A stretch of DNA of 20,862 nucleotides. Origin: Desulfuromonas sp. SDB (GTDB taxonomy: Bacteria > SDB-A). Numbering within the stretch: position 1 is the stretch's first letter; the number at the start of each line of letters is the position of its first letter. This document shows positions 7,691-16,062 of the stretch, piece by piece. The position numbers and the translations under genes were made by a program. The notes beneath the pieces were generated by a model. The model made no database searches. It saw only the letters and a list, made by a program, of their open reading frames with translations, and was not told the DNA's origin. The stretch is taken from positions 1 through 20,862 of the forward strand of contig LKUE01000007.1 in the NCBI GenBank assembly GCA_001412365.1. Reading direction: 5' to 3'.

Positions 7691-8362
7691 ATGGAAGATA
7701 ATCAACATAAAAAACTAATCCGGGTGGATATGCACGTTCACACCAAATACTCCAGGGATAGTTCAAATGACTTGGATGATATATTATCTGCTGTAAACAG
7801 TGGTAAATTAGATAAAATATTCATCACCGATCACAACACCATTAAAGGAGCAGTTAAATTATCCCGTCAATTTCCCCAAAAAATATTGGTTGGTGAAGAG
7901 GTGAATACTGACTGCGGAGAAATTATCTTATATTTTGTAAGGGAAGAGATACCCTCCGGTCTCGATTTAATTGAAACAATTAAAATTGCCCGAGAGCAGA
8001 ACTGTTTGATCTCCGTTCCCCATCCCCTGGACAGATTTAGATCTTCGGCAATTGGACCGGATAATCTCAACCGTATATTAAACCTCATTGACGGTATTGA
8101 AATATTTAATTCCCGCTGCCTATGGGCAGGAGATAATGCCAGAGCTTTGACAATAGCTCAGAAAAACAAATTATTATTCACTGCAGGTAGCGATGCCCAT
8201 GTGCGAAGAGAGATCGGAAGGGCAGGAATTATATGTGAAGATTTTTACGATACCCCTTCTCTGAAATTATCTCTGATCAATGCCAGTTATTTCGGCATAC
8301 TAAGTCATCCCGCCATCCATCTTTATTCCACGGTGATCAAAGCAAAAAAAGATATTACTTAA
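7691..8362 (+). CDS. PHP-domain metal-dependent hydrolase
   Basis: The protein has 223 residues and a single PHP domain with all its metal-ligand motifs. These are DMHVHTKYS (HxH at 15/17), TDHNT (46-50), GEEV (68-71), VPHP (109-112) and GSDAH (166-170) followed by REIGRAG. PHP proteins bind up to three metal ions and hydrolyse phosphoesters or nucleotides; substrates range from histidinol phosphate to 3',5'-bisnucleotides. The short length and GSDAH-x5-GRAG ending resemble the stand-alone PHP proteins annotated as PHP or PHP-associated, not HisK or PolX. The substrate cannot be told. There is no signal peptide, so it should be cytosolic. The ATG at 7691 lacks a Shine-Dalgarno sequence; the next ATG falls inside the metal motif. 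It stands alone and is convergent with the peptidase gene, 24 bases away. Confidence 0.85.
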   Translation: MEDNQHKKLIRVDMHVHTKYSRDSSNDLDDILSAVNSGKLDKIFITDHNTIKGAVKLSRQFPQKILVGEEVNTDCGEIILYFVREEIPSGLDLIETIKIAREQNCLISVPHPLDRFRSSAIGPDNLNRILNLIDGIEIFNSRCLWAGDNARALTIAQKNKLLFTAGSDAHVRREIGRAGIICEDFYDTPSLKLSLINASYFGILSHPAIHLYSTVIKAKKDIT

Positions 8363-8386
8363 TCAGCTGTTTACTCTGAATTTTAT

Positions 8387-11182
8387 TTACCTCAAGTGAA
8401 TTATTTTTTGACGGTATTGAAAACTACCTGAGTGCATCTGGACATAATAAATTCCTAAAGGCAATTCTTCTCCCTGATTATTTCTCCAGCTCCAATAATA
8501 ACTTTTCCCGGCATCCACATTCTGGTGAAAAACCACCCTTCCTAAAATATCATAAATTTTAATTTCCAGATGTTCACCAACCACAGACTGGGGTAGATTG
8601 AAATTTATTGATCCGCCGTCCTGGTAACTCATTCTTATTTGGTTGGGTTGATCTACTGGTTTTAATTCGACTGCAGTTTGATCAAGATATTGAAAACATG
8701 AAACTATCCAATTAACCGCCTGCTGATGCTGGATAAAGTACAGGGGATAACCATTGAGTACAAAATTAACTGAGCCTCTTCTACCTAAGGTGATCGGTTT
8801 GCCCTGGTGAACGCTGTCCAACTCCCATGCTCCTAAAGTATCCGCATCTGATGAAATAAAATATCCGGCTCTATCCATCCTGCCGTTCCAGCTGGGCAGC
8901 ATTAATGCCGAGTTGATATCAACATGGGGAAATCCCTGATATCCTACACCGGATTGGAATGTCTTGGAAGTTACCACTACTGCAGAATCCAATCCCAAGA
9001 AATTCAGCATATCCTGGTCAATATCTTCAAATACCCTCCACCCAGTCAATACTAACTTCCCCCCCCCGCTGATATAGGACTGAATTAGGGTGGGATCATC
9101 AAAAATCTGGGTAGTGGAGGTATATTCATCACTATGCCAGAACACTGTAGTGTAATGTCCCAGCAGGGACAAATCGGGAAGAGAACTATTACAATGATAA
9201 ATATCATAGGAAATGCCATTGAACATTTCCTGGTAAGCAGAATCTAGCATTTGATCAGTAGGCATTATGGGAGTTGCCCCGCTGCCTCCTTCACTTTCAT
9301 CCACCACCAGTATATTCCGGTCAAAGGACATACTTACCGGTGAGCACATAAAGGTGTCCCCGGGATAACTTTCCCATCCCGCCGAGGTTTGATAGGTTAT
9401 ATAAAAGGAATACTGTTCGCCGTTATTCAGTGATCCCACTGTGTACACAGTGTCGGTTATTAAGGAAGAATTAACTTTAATATAATTTTGAAAGGGATCA
9501 GAAGCAAAGTAGACATTGTAACCAGCAGTCTGAGGAAAACTTGAACTGTTCCAATATACCACTACTTGCTGGTCCAGAGGAATAAGCTTTAATATTTCTG
9601 ATGTGATCCGCTGGCGGATATTGATAAATTGGGTATAATTAGGATCAATTAAAACGGAATCATAATTAAAACAGTAATAATTCCAAGCAGTATCCACAGT
9701 AGCCTGGGCTAAAACATTAGTACACCCTCCTTCATAAATTTCCACCGGCAATTCAATAATGAAGTTGGTGGCAGTATTGGATTGAACCCAGGAAATGATT
9801 GCTATGCTGTCAGGATTGTTATCTTTGGTCAATACCTCAAAATAAAGGTTTGGAGTTCCCGTCCCGTTAAGCCACTGGTCAAAAAACCAGGTCAAATCCT
9901 CTCCCCCCACTTCTGAAAAGACACTATCCACATCTTCCCATTGTGCACATGAATCACCGTAGAGGTTTATAAATTCCTGGGCGCTCTGAAAAAATATTGA
10001 ATCTCCCAGCATATATCTCAAGGCGTATAAAATACAACCCGGTCTTTCATAGGTTAGTGCTGAATAGTAATAAGCCCAGGGAGGGTTGTGAACAGGATAA
10101 CAGCCATTGGTGTTTTCAAATGATATATACTCCAACCTCCGGGAATGCATGTAATCATGCATGGATTCAGTTCCTTCAAACAGTTCTTTTAACAACCCTT
10201 CTGAAAATGTAGCCCATCCTTCCGCCAGCCAGACTTCACCGTAATCCACCGGAGTCACATAATCCCCCCACCACTGGTGGGATAATTCATGGCCATGAGT
10301 TATTTCATAGCTTCCCGTACCCGTAAATAATATTTCTCCGGTCAATATATTATTTTGATTTTCCATTGCTCCGGGCAGAGTTACTTCGGAATAGGCAATT
10401 TTACAAAAAGGATAGGGACCATAGCGTTGAGAAAACATCTCGGTCATGGAATCCAATCTTCTCAAATCATAAGCGGCTAAACTGGAGTCCCCTCCATAAG
10501 TGGCAATAGTCACGGGGATGGTGTCAATATAATACTGTGACAATGTATAATCACATCCTGCAATCCCCTGAAGATAAGGGGAAAGTTTAGCCTGCTCATT
10601 CCAAAAATATTTCTTACGGTTGCCGGATAGGGTGATCACTGAATCTAAATTACCATTACTCATAACATAAAAAGGTTCAGGCACAGTTATCCACTGGGAT
10701 ACTTCTGCTTTATGGCGGTGGGCATCCAGACAGGGGACCCAGGCTTTTAGCCCCCAAGGAGCATGACAGGAAAAGAACAGGGATCCTTGAAACACCAACC
10801 CCCCATTACCAAAATAAGAGGGCACGGTAGAGGGAACCCCCTGATAAAATATTTCAACATCCAGGATATCTCCTGGAAAATAGTTCTGTCCCAAGCTGAC
10901 TACCAATAGTGAATCGCCGATCCGGTAAAAGCTATGATTGGTATTGTTCGTTTTAACACTATCTACGGTCAAGGAAATTAAATCAAAAACGATGGAGTCG
11001 GAAGTGGTTAAATTAACCAGCTGATGATCTACTGATCCGCTGATATAATGGGTTTGTGGATTGATTTCCAAATCCACTATCCTGCAGTTATTGAACCAGC
11101 AAAGATCATCAGACCAGGATGTAGACCAGCTAAATATTATTATTATAGCGGTAATAATTACTGTTGATAAAAAATTTTTCAT
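8387..11182 (-). CDS. Secreted M1-family metallopeptidase with sorting domain
   Basis: This is a 931-residue exported protein. Residues 1-24 form a signal peptide. The gluzincin M1 domain carries GAMEN (271-275), HELSH (298-302), the third zinc ligand Glu321 exactly 18 residues later, and a candidate transition-state Tyr378 in TYERPG. A fibronectin III-like domain follows at about 530-615. Next is an alpha/beta region at about 622-830 starting NILVVDESEGG and resembling glutamine-amidotransferase-like folds. The last 80 residues (about 850-931) form a beta-sandwich ending LPLGIYYVQ and a basic tail, like type IX secretion (Por) sorting domains. The enzyme probably trims peptides at the cell surface or outside the cell. 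The start is well set: AAGGGGG at 11187-11193 precedes the ATG by four bases. It is the last gene of the long leftward run, and its first 53 bases overlap the sugar-kinase gene out of frame. Confidence 0.9.
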   Translation of the reverse strand: MKNFLSTVIITAIIIIFSWSTSWSDDLCWFNNCRIVDLEINPQTHYISGSVDHQLVNLTTSDSIVFDLISLTVDSVKTNNTNHSFYRIGDSLLVVSLGQNYFPGDILDVEIFYQGVPSTVPSYFGNGGLVFQGSLFFSCHAPWGLKAWVPCLDAHRHKAEVSQWITVPEPFYVMSNGNLDSVITLSGNRKKYFWNEQAKLSPYLQGIAGCDYTLSQYYIDTIPVTIATYGGDSSLAAYDLRRLDSMTEMFSQRYGPYPFCKIAYSEVTLPGAMENQNNILTGEILFTGTGSYEITHGHELSHQWWGDYVTPVDYGEVWLAEGWATFSEGLLKELFEGTESMHDYMHSRRLEYISFENTNGCYPVHNPPWAYYYSALTYERPGCILYALRYMLGDSIFFQSAQEFINLYGDSCAQWEDVDSVFSEVGGEDLTWFFDQWLNGTGTPNLYFEVLTKDNNPDSIAIISWVQSNTATNFIIELPVEIYEGGCTNVLAQATVDTAWNYYCFNYDSVLIDPNYTQFINIRQRITSEILKLIPLDQQVVVYWNSSSFPQTAGYNVYFASDPFQNYIKVNSSLITDTVYTVGSLNNGEQYSFYITYQTSAGWESYPGDTFMCSPVSMSFDRNILVVDESEGGSGATPIMPTDQMLDSAYQEMFNGISYDIYHCNSSLPDLSLLGHYTTVFWHSDEYTSTTQIFDDPTLIQSYISGGGKLVLTGWRVFEDIDQDMLNFLGLDSAVVVTSKTFQSGVGYQGFPHVDINSALMLPSWNGRMDRAGYFISSDADTLGAWELDSVHQGKPITLGRRGSVNFVLNGYPLYFIQHQQAVNWIVSCFQYLDQTAVELKPVDQPNQIRMSYQDGGSINFNLPQSVVGEHLEIKIYDILGRVVFHQNVDAGKSYYWSWRNNQGEELPLGIYYVQMHSGSFQYRQKIIHLR

Positions 11183-12086
11183 ATTTCCCCCTTAAGTAAA
11201 AATTACTTGGATTATCTGATAAAATTAACCTAATTGCTCCTGCGGTTGAAGACCATCCTAAATCAGATTTTAGCAATCCGTAATCGGTCAATCTCTTTTC
11301 CAGATGATCACAAAAATAACTGCAGTTAAGACATATTCCTCCTCTTAATGCGTAATAATTCGAGTTAATTCTGGTAGTCAACTGCTTCACTTGGGCAAAT
11401 AATATTTCAGCTCCCTGCTTAAAAAAATCCACTGCTTCCTCTACACCTTCATCTCCAGCTTGATTAAGCAGCCTGCTTAACTCAGAGATGTCCTTAGTGG
11501 GCTGGGCAGAAGAAATATATTTTCTGACAATACTCCAGCTATGCATACGGTGATAATTTTCAGTAAATTCAATTAATTTTGTTTTGTGGCGGTATCCATC
11601 CAGATATTCAGTAATAATCTTCAACAATTGAATTCCCAGCCAATAACCGCTACCCTCATCTCCCAATCTCGGACCCCATCCCCCCACTCTATCCAAATCA
11701 CCGGTTTCATTAACTGAATACACAATTGAACCGGTTCCTGAAATAACCACTATTTCTCCATAACTGGAATGAGCTCCCCAGTAGGCGGTATGCGCGTCGG
11801 TGGTAATTATCCTCTTTGCCCGGTGGTTTAATTTATTTAAAAGCTCATCAACATACTGAATATCATTACTTTGGGCGAGACCAGCCATGGTAATAATCAA
11901 AGGAGTTGTTTGCTGTAATGAAACTTTATCAAATAGAATTCCCAGATAATCCTGAAGTTTCAGCTTAATTTCATTGAAATTCCCCTGACCTACATTATAT
12001 TCATTAAGTACTGAGTAGTGCTGATCAACCACTGTAATTCTTAATCCGCTTCCCCCTCCTTCAATTACCGCTGCTAATTGAGGCAA
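11130..12086 (-). CDS. BadF/BadG/BcrA-type sugar kinase (N-acetylglucosamine kinase-like)
   Basis: The protein has 318 residues of the ASKHA kinase fold. Phosphate-1 reads IEGGGSGLRITVVD (8-21), a likely catalytic Asp lies in TTDAHTAY (Asp97), phosphate-2 is ISGTGSIVY (115-123), and GWGPRLGDEGSGYWLG (136-151) is the hallmark of N-acetylglucosamine kinase-like BadF proteins. It probably phosphorylates an amino sugar with ATP in the cytosol, for example in cell-wall recycling. The family's first-loop Asp (DGGGT) is Glu9 here, and the following Thr is Ser. The start is a TTG at 12086 behind a strong GAGGAGG. It overlaps the end of lpxK by 13 bases. The last 17-18 codons run into the signal-peptide region of the peptidase gene and give a low-complexity tail (residues from about 302), probably not part of the fold. 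Confidence 0.82.
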   Translation of the reverse strand: MPQLAAVIEGGGSGLRITVVDQHYSVLNEYNVGQGNFNEIKLKLQDYLGILFDKVSLQQTTPLIITMAGLAQSNDIQYVDELLNKLNHRAKRIITTDAHTAYWGAHSSYGEIVVISGTGSIVYSVNETGDLDRVGGWGPRLGDEGSGYWLGIQLLKIITEYLDGYRHKTKLIEFTENYHRMHSWSIVRKYISSAQPTKDISELSRLLNQAGDEGVEEAVDFFKQGAEILFAQVKQLTTRINSNYYALRGGICLNCSYFCDHLEKRLTDYGLLKSDLGWSSTAGAIRLILSDNPSNFYLRGKYEKFFINSNYYRYNNNI

Positions 12087-13054
12087 TTTAACACCTCCTC
12101 GATCAGGATATGTTCGTCCTCATGGAAAAACTTAATGGAGGAATGACAAACTGCCACCGGGAAATCAACTTTCACCTGATCTTTTTCGGTCATTAAAACA
12201 TAATCACATTTCAATCTCTCCGCTTCCTTTTTAATTTCCAGAATTTCCTTTTTGCTGAAATTATGATGATCACGGAAAAACCTTGATCCGGCAATGTTCA
12301 AACCAGATGATTTTAGTTGATTCATCAGCTGCATGGGCTTTCCAATAGCGGTAGCCAGAAAATAACTATAATTTCCGTCAAGTTTTTGACCCTGATAGAT
12401 TATTTTATCCAGTATAAATTCACTGAATAAGACTTTCAATTTTTTTTGCAAGTAAGGTTTGATAATGTTCAAACATTCATCTCTGTTCTGTTCAGATTGA
12501 CATCTGGTAAACAATATCAAATCAGTCCGGTTAATTTTGCTAAATGGCTCCCTCAATCTGCCAGCGGGGAAAAGACCTCCTCCCCGGGGGTTTTTCGCAT
12601 CAATTAAAACAATATCCAGATTACGGTATAAGCAGTAGTGTTGGAAGCCGTCATCTAAAACATATAAATCAGGGGAAAAACCCAGTTGAAACAGTTTACC
12701 GGCAGCTCGCTGCCGTTTGGGATCAGCGTAGAATACCACCTGGTCTAGATAATTACTGAAGCGTTTAGCCATCATCAAAACTTCATCGCCGGCAGATGAA
12801 GTTGAAGGGGACACAATTCCTCTATATTTTCCCCGGTAACCTCTGGACAAAACTGCAATTTTTTTGTTTTTCTCAATTAATTTTTCCACCAGCCAGCAGG
12901 TCAATTGGGTTTTACCGGTCCCCCCCATTTCAACATTCCCGATGCTGATAAGGGGCGTATTTAACTTCTTCATCTGAAGAAGTTTATACATCTTGTCAAT
13001 TTGATAGGCGACAAAATATAAACCGGATAACCCAGCAAGTAACTTATTTTTCAA
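12074..13054 (-). CDS. lpxK: Tetraacyldisaccharide 4'-kinase LpxK
   Basis: LpxK phosphorylates the 4' position of the lipid A disaccharide at the cytoplasmic face of the inner membrane. The product is 326 residues, close to the usual size. An N-terminal hydrophobic/amphipathic segment precedes SIGNVEMGGTGKT (P-loop GGTGKT at 44-49), VLSRGYRGKYRG (about 68-79), DDGFQH (134-139, the family signature) and GGGLFPAGRLREP. The C-terminal half has the MTEKDQVK segment typical of the family. The start is a TTG at 13054, overlapping the waaA stop by four bases (TTGA), with AAGGGATT about ten bases upstream. Its place between waaA and the sugar kinase in an overlapping run points to tight co-expression with the rest of lipid A synthesis. 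Confidence 0.95.
   Translation of the reverse strand: MKNKLLAGLSGLYFVAYQIDKMYKLLQMKKLNTPLISIGNVEMGGTGKTQLTCWLVEKLIEKNKKIAVLSRGYRGKYRGIVSPSTSSAGDEVLMMAKRFSNYLDQVVFYADPKRQRAAGKLFQLGFSPDLYVLDDGFQHYCLYRNLDIVLIDAKNPRGGGLFPAGRLREPFSKINRTDLILFTRCQSEQNRDECLNIIKPYLQKKLKVLFSEFILDKIIYQGQKLDGNYSYFLATAIGKPMQLMNQLKSSGLNIAGSRFFRDHHNFSKKEILEIKKEAERLKCDYVLMTEKDQVKVDFPVAVCHSSIKFFHEDEHILIEEVLNCLN
12092..12100 (-). promoter_or_regulatory. Ribosome-binding site for the TTG start of the sugar kinase
   Basis: The minus strand reads GAGGAGGTG, placing GGAGG seven bases before TTG at 12086. It lies inside the last codons of lpxK, so the kinase is probably translated by reinitiation or coupling. It supports the non-ATG start. 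Confidence 0.75.
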
Positions 13055-14295
13055 TGGGAAATAATCCCTTCACTCCTTAAAACCTGAATATAGCGTTTAG
13101 AGGATTTTTCAAATTGACATGCAGTCTGTTTGAGTTTTTGTGAAATTATTTTGGTCTTCCCAGGATGGGCAAGCCACTGGTCAAGATATTTTACCATTTG
13201 CTCTGAACTATCTGCTATTTTAACCCCTCCTGATTTATCCAGAACATTTATTACATCTTGAACATTTTGGTAGGACGGTCCCATAACCAGAGGGACTCCT
13301 TGAAAAGCCGCTTCCAGGGGATTATGCCCTCCGCAGTCAACCAAGGAACCTCCGATAAATGCGATATCAGCAAATTTATAGAAACCTGCTAATTCTCCAA
13401 TTGTATCCAGAACAGTTACCTGAGAAGTCAGAACTGAGATATTGGATCTTAATTTATAGCGGAAAGAATGTAATTTCAGCAACTTAATCATATCATCGGT
13501 CATCTCTAAATATCTGGGTGCAGCCAGTAAACCCAGGTTGGGATGTTTCTTCTTTAACTGCATGTAAATATTTAATATCGGTTTGAATTCCCCCTTTCTC
13601 AACGGACCTGCAATTAGTATTTTAGTACGGGGGGAAAGAGCAACTTGGGGTATTTTAACTTCAGAAGAACTGACCTTAATTGAGCCTCCCACTAAAATAT
13701 TTTCATAATTCATTCCAATATCAATCCATCTTTTGCGGTTCAACTCATCTTTGGCTAATATTAACTTATAGGCACCCAGATAAGGTTTCAGCATACGCCG
13801 GAATGCTTTATATCGAGGGTAGGTTTTATCGGATATTCTAGCTCCAATTAAAATAACTTTAAGTTTTAAGATTTTCGACACCGTGAGGAAATTCGGCCAG
13901 ATTTCAGTTTCCGTAAAAAACACCAAATCCGGTTTAGTTCTCAAAACTGCAATTATTACCGATAACAAGAAATCAAGGGGGAAATAGGTTTGATAACAAT
14001 TTTCCTGATTGAATAACTTCTCCGCCTGATTAAATCCGGTTTCAGTATAGGAAGAAATTAAAAAGTAATACCCGGGAAAATAATATCTAATTTCCTGGTA
14101 AAAACTACTCAGGGCTTTAATTTCCCCTACCGAAGCTCCATGCAGCCAAATCAATTTCTTCTTCTTTAGATAAGGAATTAAGCCCCATCTTTGTTTCCAC
14201 TGCTTGGGATGGGAAATGGTTTTTACCAGTAGATAAGGAAAAATAAACGGGAATAAAACTAAACCTATAAAGTTATAAAACAAAATACTTAGCAT
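13051..14295 (-). CDS. waaA: Kdo transferase WaaA (KdtA)
   Basis: WaaA adds one or more Kdo sugars from CMP-Kdo to the lipid IVA precursor. The 414-residue protein has an N-terminal membrane anchor (about 1-25) and then two GT-B Rossmann halves. HGASVGE (52-58) carries the catalytic Glu58. ETEIWPN lies at about 127-133, and GGSLVDCGGHNPLEAA in the C-terminal half is the nucleotide-sugar binding signature of the family. The number of Kdo units it adds cannot be read from sequence. The ATG at 14295 lies seven bases inside the end of the DUF374 gene, and its stop overlaps lpxK. No LpxL/LpxM-type late acyltransferase is visible next to it, but the DUF374 protein may supply acylation. Confidence 0.95.
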   Translation of the reverse strand: MLSILFYNFIGLVLFPFIFPYLLVKTISHPKQWKQRWGLIPYLKKKKLIWLHGASVGEIKALSSFYQEIRYYFPGYYFLISSYTETGFNQAEKLFNQENCYQTYFPLDFLLSVIIAVLRTKPDLVFFTETEIWPNFLTVSKILKLKVILIGARISDKTYPRYKAFRRMLKPYLGAYKLILAKDELNRKRWIDIGMNYENILVGGSIKVSSSEVKIPQVALSPRTKILIAGPLRKGEFKPILNIYMQLKKKHPNLGLLAAPRYLEMTDDMIKLLKLHSFRYKLRSNISVLTSQVTVLDTIGELAGFYKFADIAFIGGSLVDCGGHNPLEAAFQGVPLVMGPSYQNVQDVINVLDKSGGVKIADSSEQMVKYLDQWLAHPGKTKIISQKLKQTACQFEKSSKRYIQVLRSEGIISH

Positions 14296-14936
14296 AATTT
14301 TTTAGCCACAACTTTTTCCAATCTTAACATGGTTTTTTCAATTAATTTTGCTTTTCTATAAATTTGTTTTTCATCGAGATCCGGGGAAATTGAAATTGGT
14401 TTTCCCAGTAAGATCGAAGCTTTGGAAAAAGGCAGGGGCAGTTTAAATCTATCCCAAGAACCAAACCGGTAAACCCATTTACTGTCAGAAGCTACGGGTA
14501 CAATTGGATATCCGGAAATCATCGCTGCCTTGATTATTCCTAATTTAATTTGGTGGGCAGGACCTAACGGTCCATCCGGGGTAACTACTACTGATTTACA
14601 GAATTTTAAATTTTCTACTATTTGTTTGATCGCCTTGACCCTCCCCCGGGTGGATGATCCCCGAATGGGCTGATAACCAAATTTTACCGCTATCCTGGAT
14701 ATAAATTCACCGTCACGATGCTGGCTGATCAGAGCATGGTAACCAGTATTTCTAAAGTATATTGTAGGCAATAATAAATCGCTATGCCACAGAAGAAAAA
14801 TTGCAGGTAGATTTTGCTTATCCTCCAGTATCTTCAAATCCAGTTTGATAAACCTTAAGGTCAATCCCAATAGATATAAACAAATAAATCCTAAGGAGAC
14901 AGCAGGTCCCAACATAAATTTAGTCTTAATATCCAT
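14289..14936 (-). CDS. DUF374 family lysophospholipid-type acyltransferase
   Basis: The 215-residue protein matches DUF374, a branch of the membrane acyltransferases. After an N-terminal hydrophobic helix it has LLWHSDLLLP in place of the classical HxxxxD box (here H-S-D), then ISQHRDGEFISRIA, RGSSTRGRVKAIKQ, VVTPDGPLGPAHQIKLGII and a PIVPV segment. DUF374 genes regularly sit beside waaA, lpxK and lpxB, which suggests an acyl transfer to lipid A, but no activity is firmly established for the family. It is probably bound to the cytoplasmic face of the inner membrane. The ATG at 14936 lies one base from the lpxB stop, and its 3' end overlaps waaA by seven bases. Confidence 0.87.
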   Translation of the reverse strand: MDIKTKFMLGPAVSLGFICLYLLGLTLRFIKLDLKILEDKQNLPAIFLLWHSDLLLPTIYFRNTGYHALISQHRDGEFISRIAVKFGYQPIRGSSTRGRVKAIKQIVENLKFCKSVVVTPDGPLGPAHQIKLGIIKAAMISGYPIVPVASDSKWVYRFGSWDRFKLPLPFSKASILLGKPISISPDLDEKQIYRKAKLIEKTMLRLEKVVAKKLC

Positions 14937-14937
14937 A

Positions 14938-16062
14938 TTAAAACCGGCTGATAAACTTGATTATTAATTCCGCCGCCCTCCGGGAAGCTCCGGGAGGACC
15001 TATTTTACATTTTACTTTTTTTAACTCCTCCACTATTTCACCATAGTAAGAATCATCTTCTAATATTTTCTGAATATATGACGAAATATTTCTCACATTG
15101 ACATTATTTTGAATTAACTCCGGTATAATTTTTTTACCTGCAATTAAATTCACCAGACTAATATTTTCAACCTTAGCCAGCAGTTTAGCAATTACAAAGG
15201 TTATCCATTCAGTACGGTAAATCACAATCATTGGTTTTTTAAACCACGCCCCTTCCAAGGTTACCGTGCCTGAAGCCGCCACTAAAAGTTCAGCAGATCT
15301 CATTATCTGATATGATCCTTGGGGAATTAAAGTTACATTTCCAGGTAGGTCTATGCTGCCAACAACCTCTTGCTCAATTGCTGCTAAAAATTGGTAGGGC
15401 TTGGTTTTTTCCATACTCCGGGCTACATCCATCATTATCTGAAAATGCCTTTGAATTTCAGATTTTCGAGAACCGGGAAATAGACCGATAATTTTGGTGG
15501 ATTTAGATTTTAAATCCGGGAATGGATAACTGTTTTGAACTGAACAATCATTTACAATACTGTCAATAACCGGATGCCCAACGTATTCAGATTTCACTCC
15601 CTGCTCATTTAAATAATCACAGGCAAAGGGCAATACAGATAAACCTAAATCTACAAATTTTTTTATCTGTCTAACTCTCCATCCTCCCCATGCCCATACC
15701 TGAGGCATGATGTAATAAATTACCGGAATTTTGAGATGGTGTGCTCTACAAGCTATTTGAAGATTAAAACCGGGAAAATCCACCAAAATAACTGCTTTAG
15801 GTTTGTAATCAATCATCCATTGATGTAGAAATTTAAAAATCCTCCGGTAGTTTAAAATGTTGATCAATGGGGATATAAATCCAATAGCGGTTAAGGATTC
15901 CATGGGCAGTAGAATATTTACTCCTGCTTCCTCCATTTTCTTCCCCCCAATCCCCCAAAATTCAAAATCAGAAGTTTGCTGTTTAATCTGATTGATTAAG
16001 GAAGAAGCATGGATATCCCCGGAAACCTCACCGGTGATGATCAATATTTTCTGCATGATCAT
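14938..16062 (-). CDS. lpxB: Lipid-A-disaccharide synthase LpxB
   Basis: LpxB joins UDP-2,3-diacylglucosamine and lipid X into the tetra-acyl lipid A disaccharide; it is a GT-B (GT19) glycosyltransferase at the inner membrane. The 374-residue length is typical. Motifs are ITGEVSGDIHAS (9-20), VDFPGFN, YYIMPQVWAWGGWRV, VGHPVID, LFPGSRKSEI and ASGTVTLEGAW in the nucleotide-binding half. The start can be either of two ATGs two codons apart (16062 or 16056); neither has a clear Shine-Dalgarno sequence. The gene overlaps the dehydrogenase gene upstream by 35 bases, implying translational coupling. lpxA, lpxC and lpxD are not nearby. Confidence 0.96.
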   Translation of the reverse strand: MIMQKILIITGEVSGDIHASSLINQIKQQTSDFEFWGIGGKKMEEAGVNILLPMESLTAIGFISPLINILNYRRIFKFLHQWMIDYKPKAVILVDFPGFNLQIACRAHHLKIPVIYYIMPQVWAWGGWRVRQIKKFVDLGLSVLPFACDYLNEQGVKSEYVGHPVIDSIVNDCSVQNSYPFPDLKSKSTKIIGLFPGSRKSEIQRHFQIMMDVARSMEKTKPYQFLAAIEQEVVGSIDLPGNVTLIPQGSYQIMRSAELLVAASGTVTLEGAWFKKPMIVIYRTEWITFVIAKLLAKVENISLVNLIAGKKIIPELIQNNVNVRNISSYIQKILEDDSYYGEIVEELKKVKCKIGPPGASRRAAELIIKFISRF

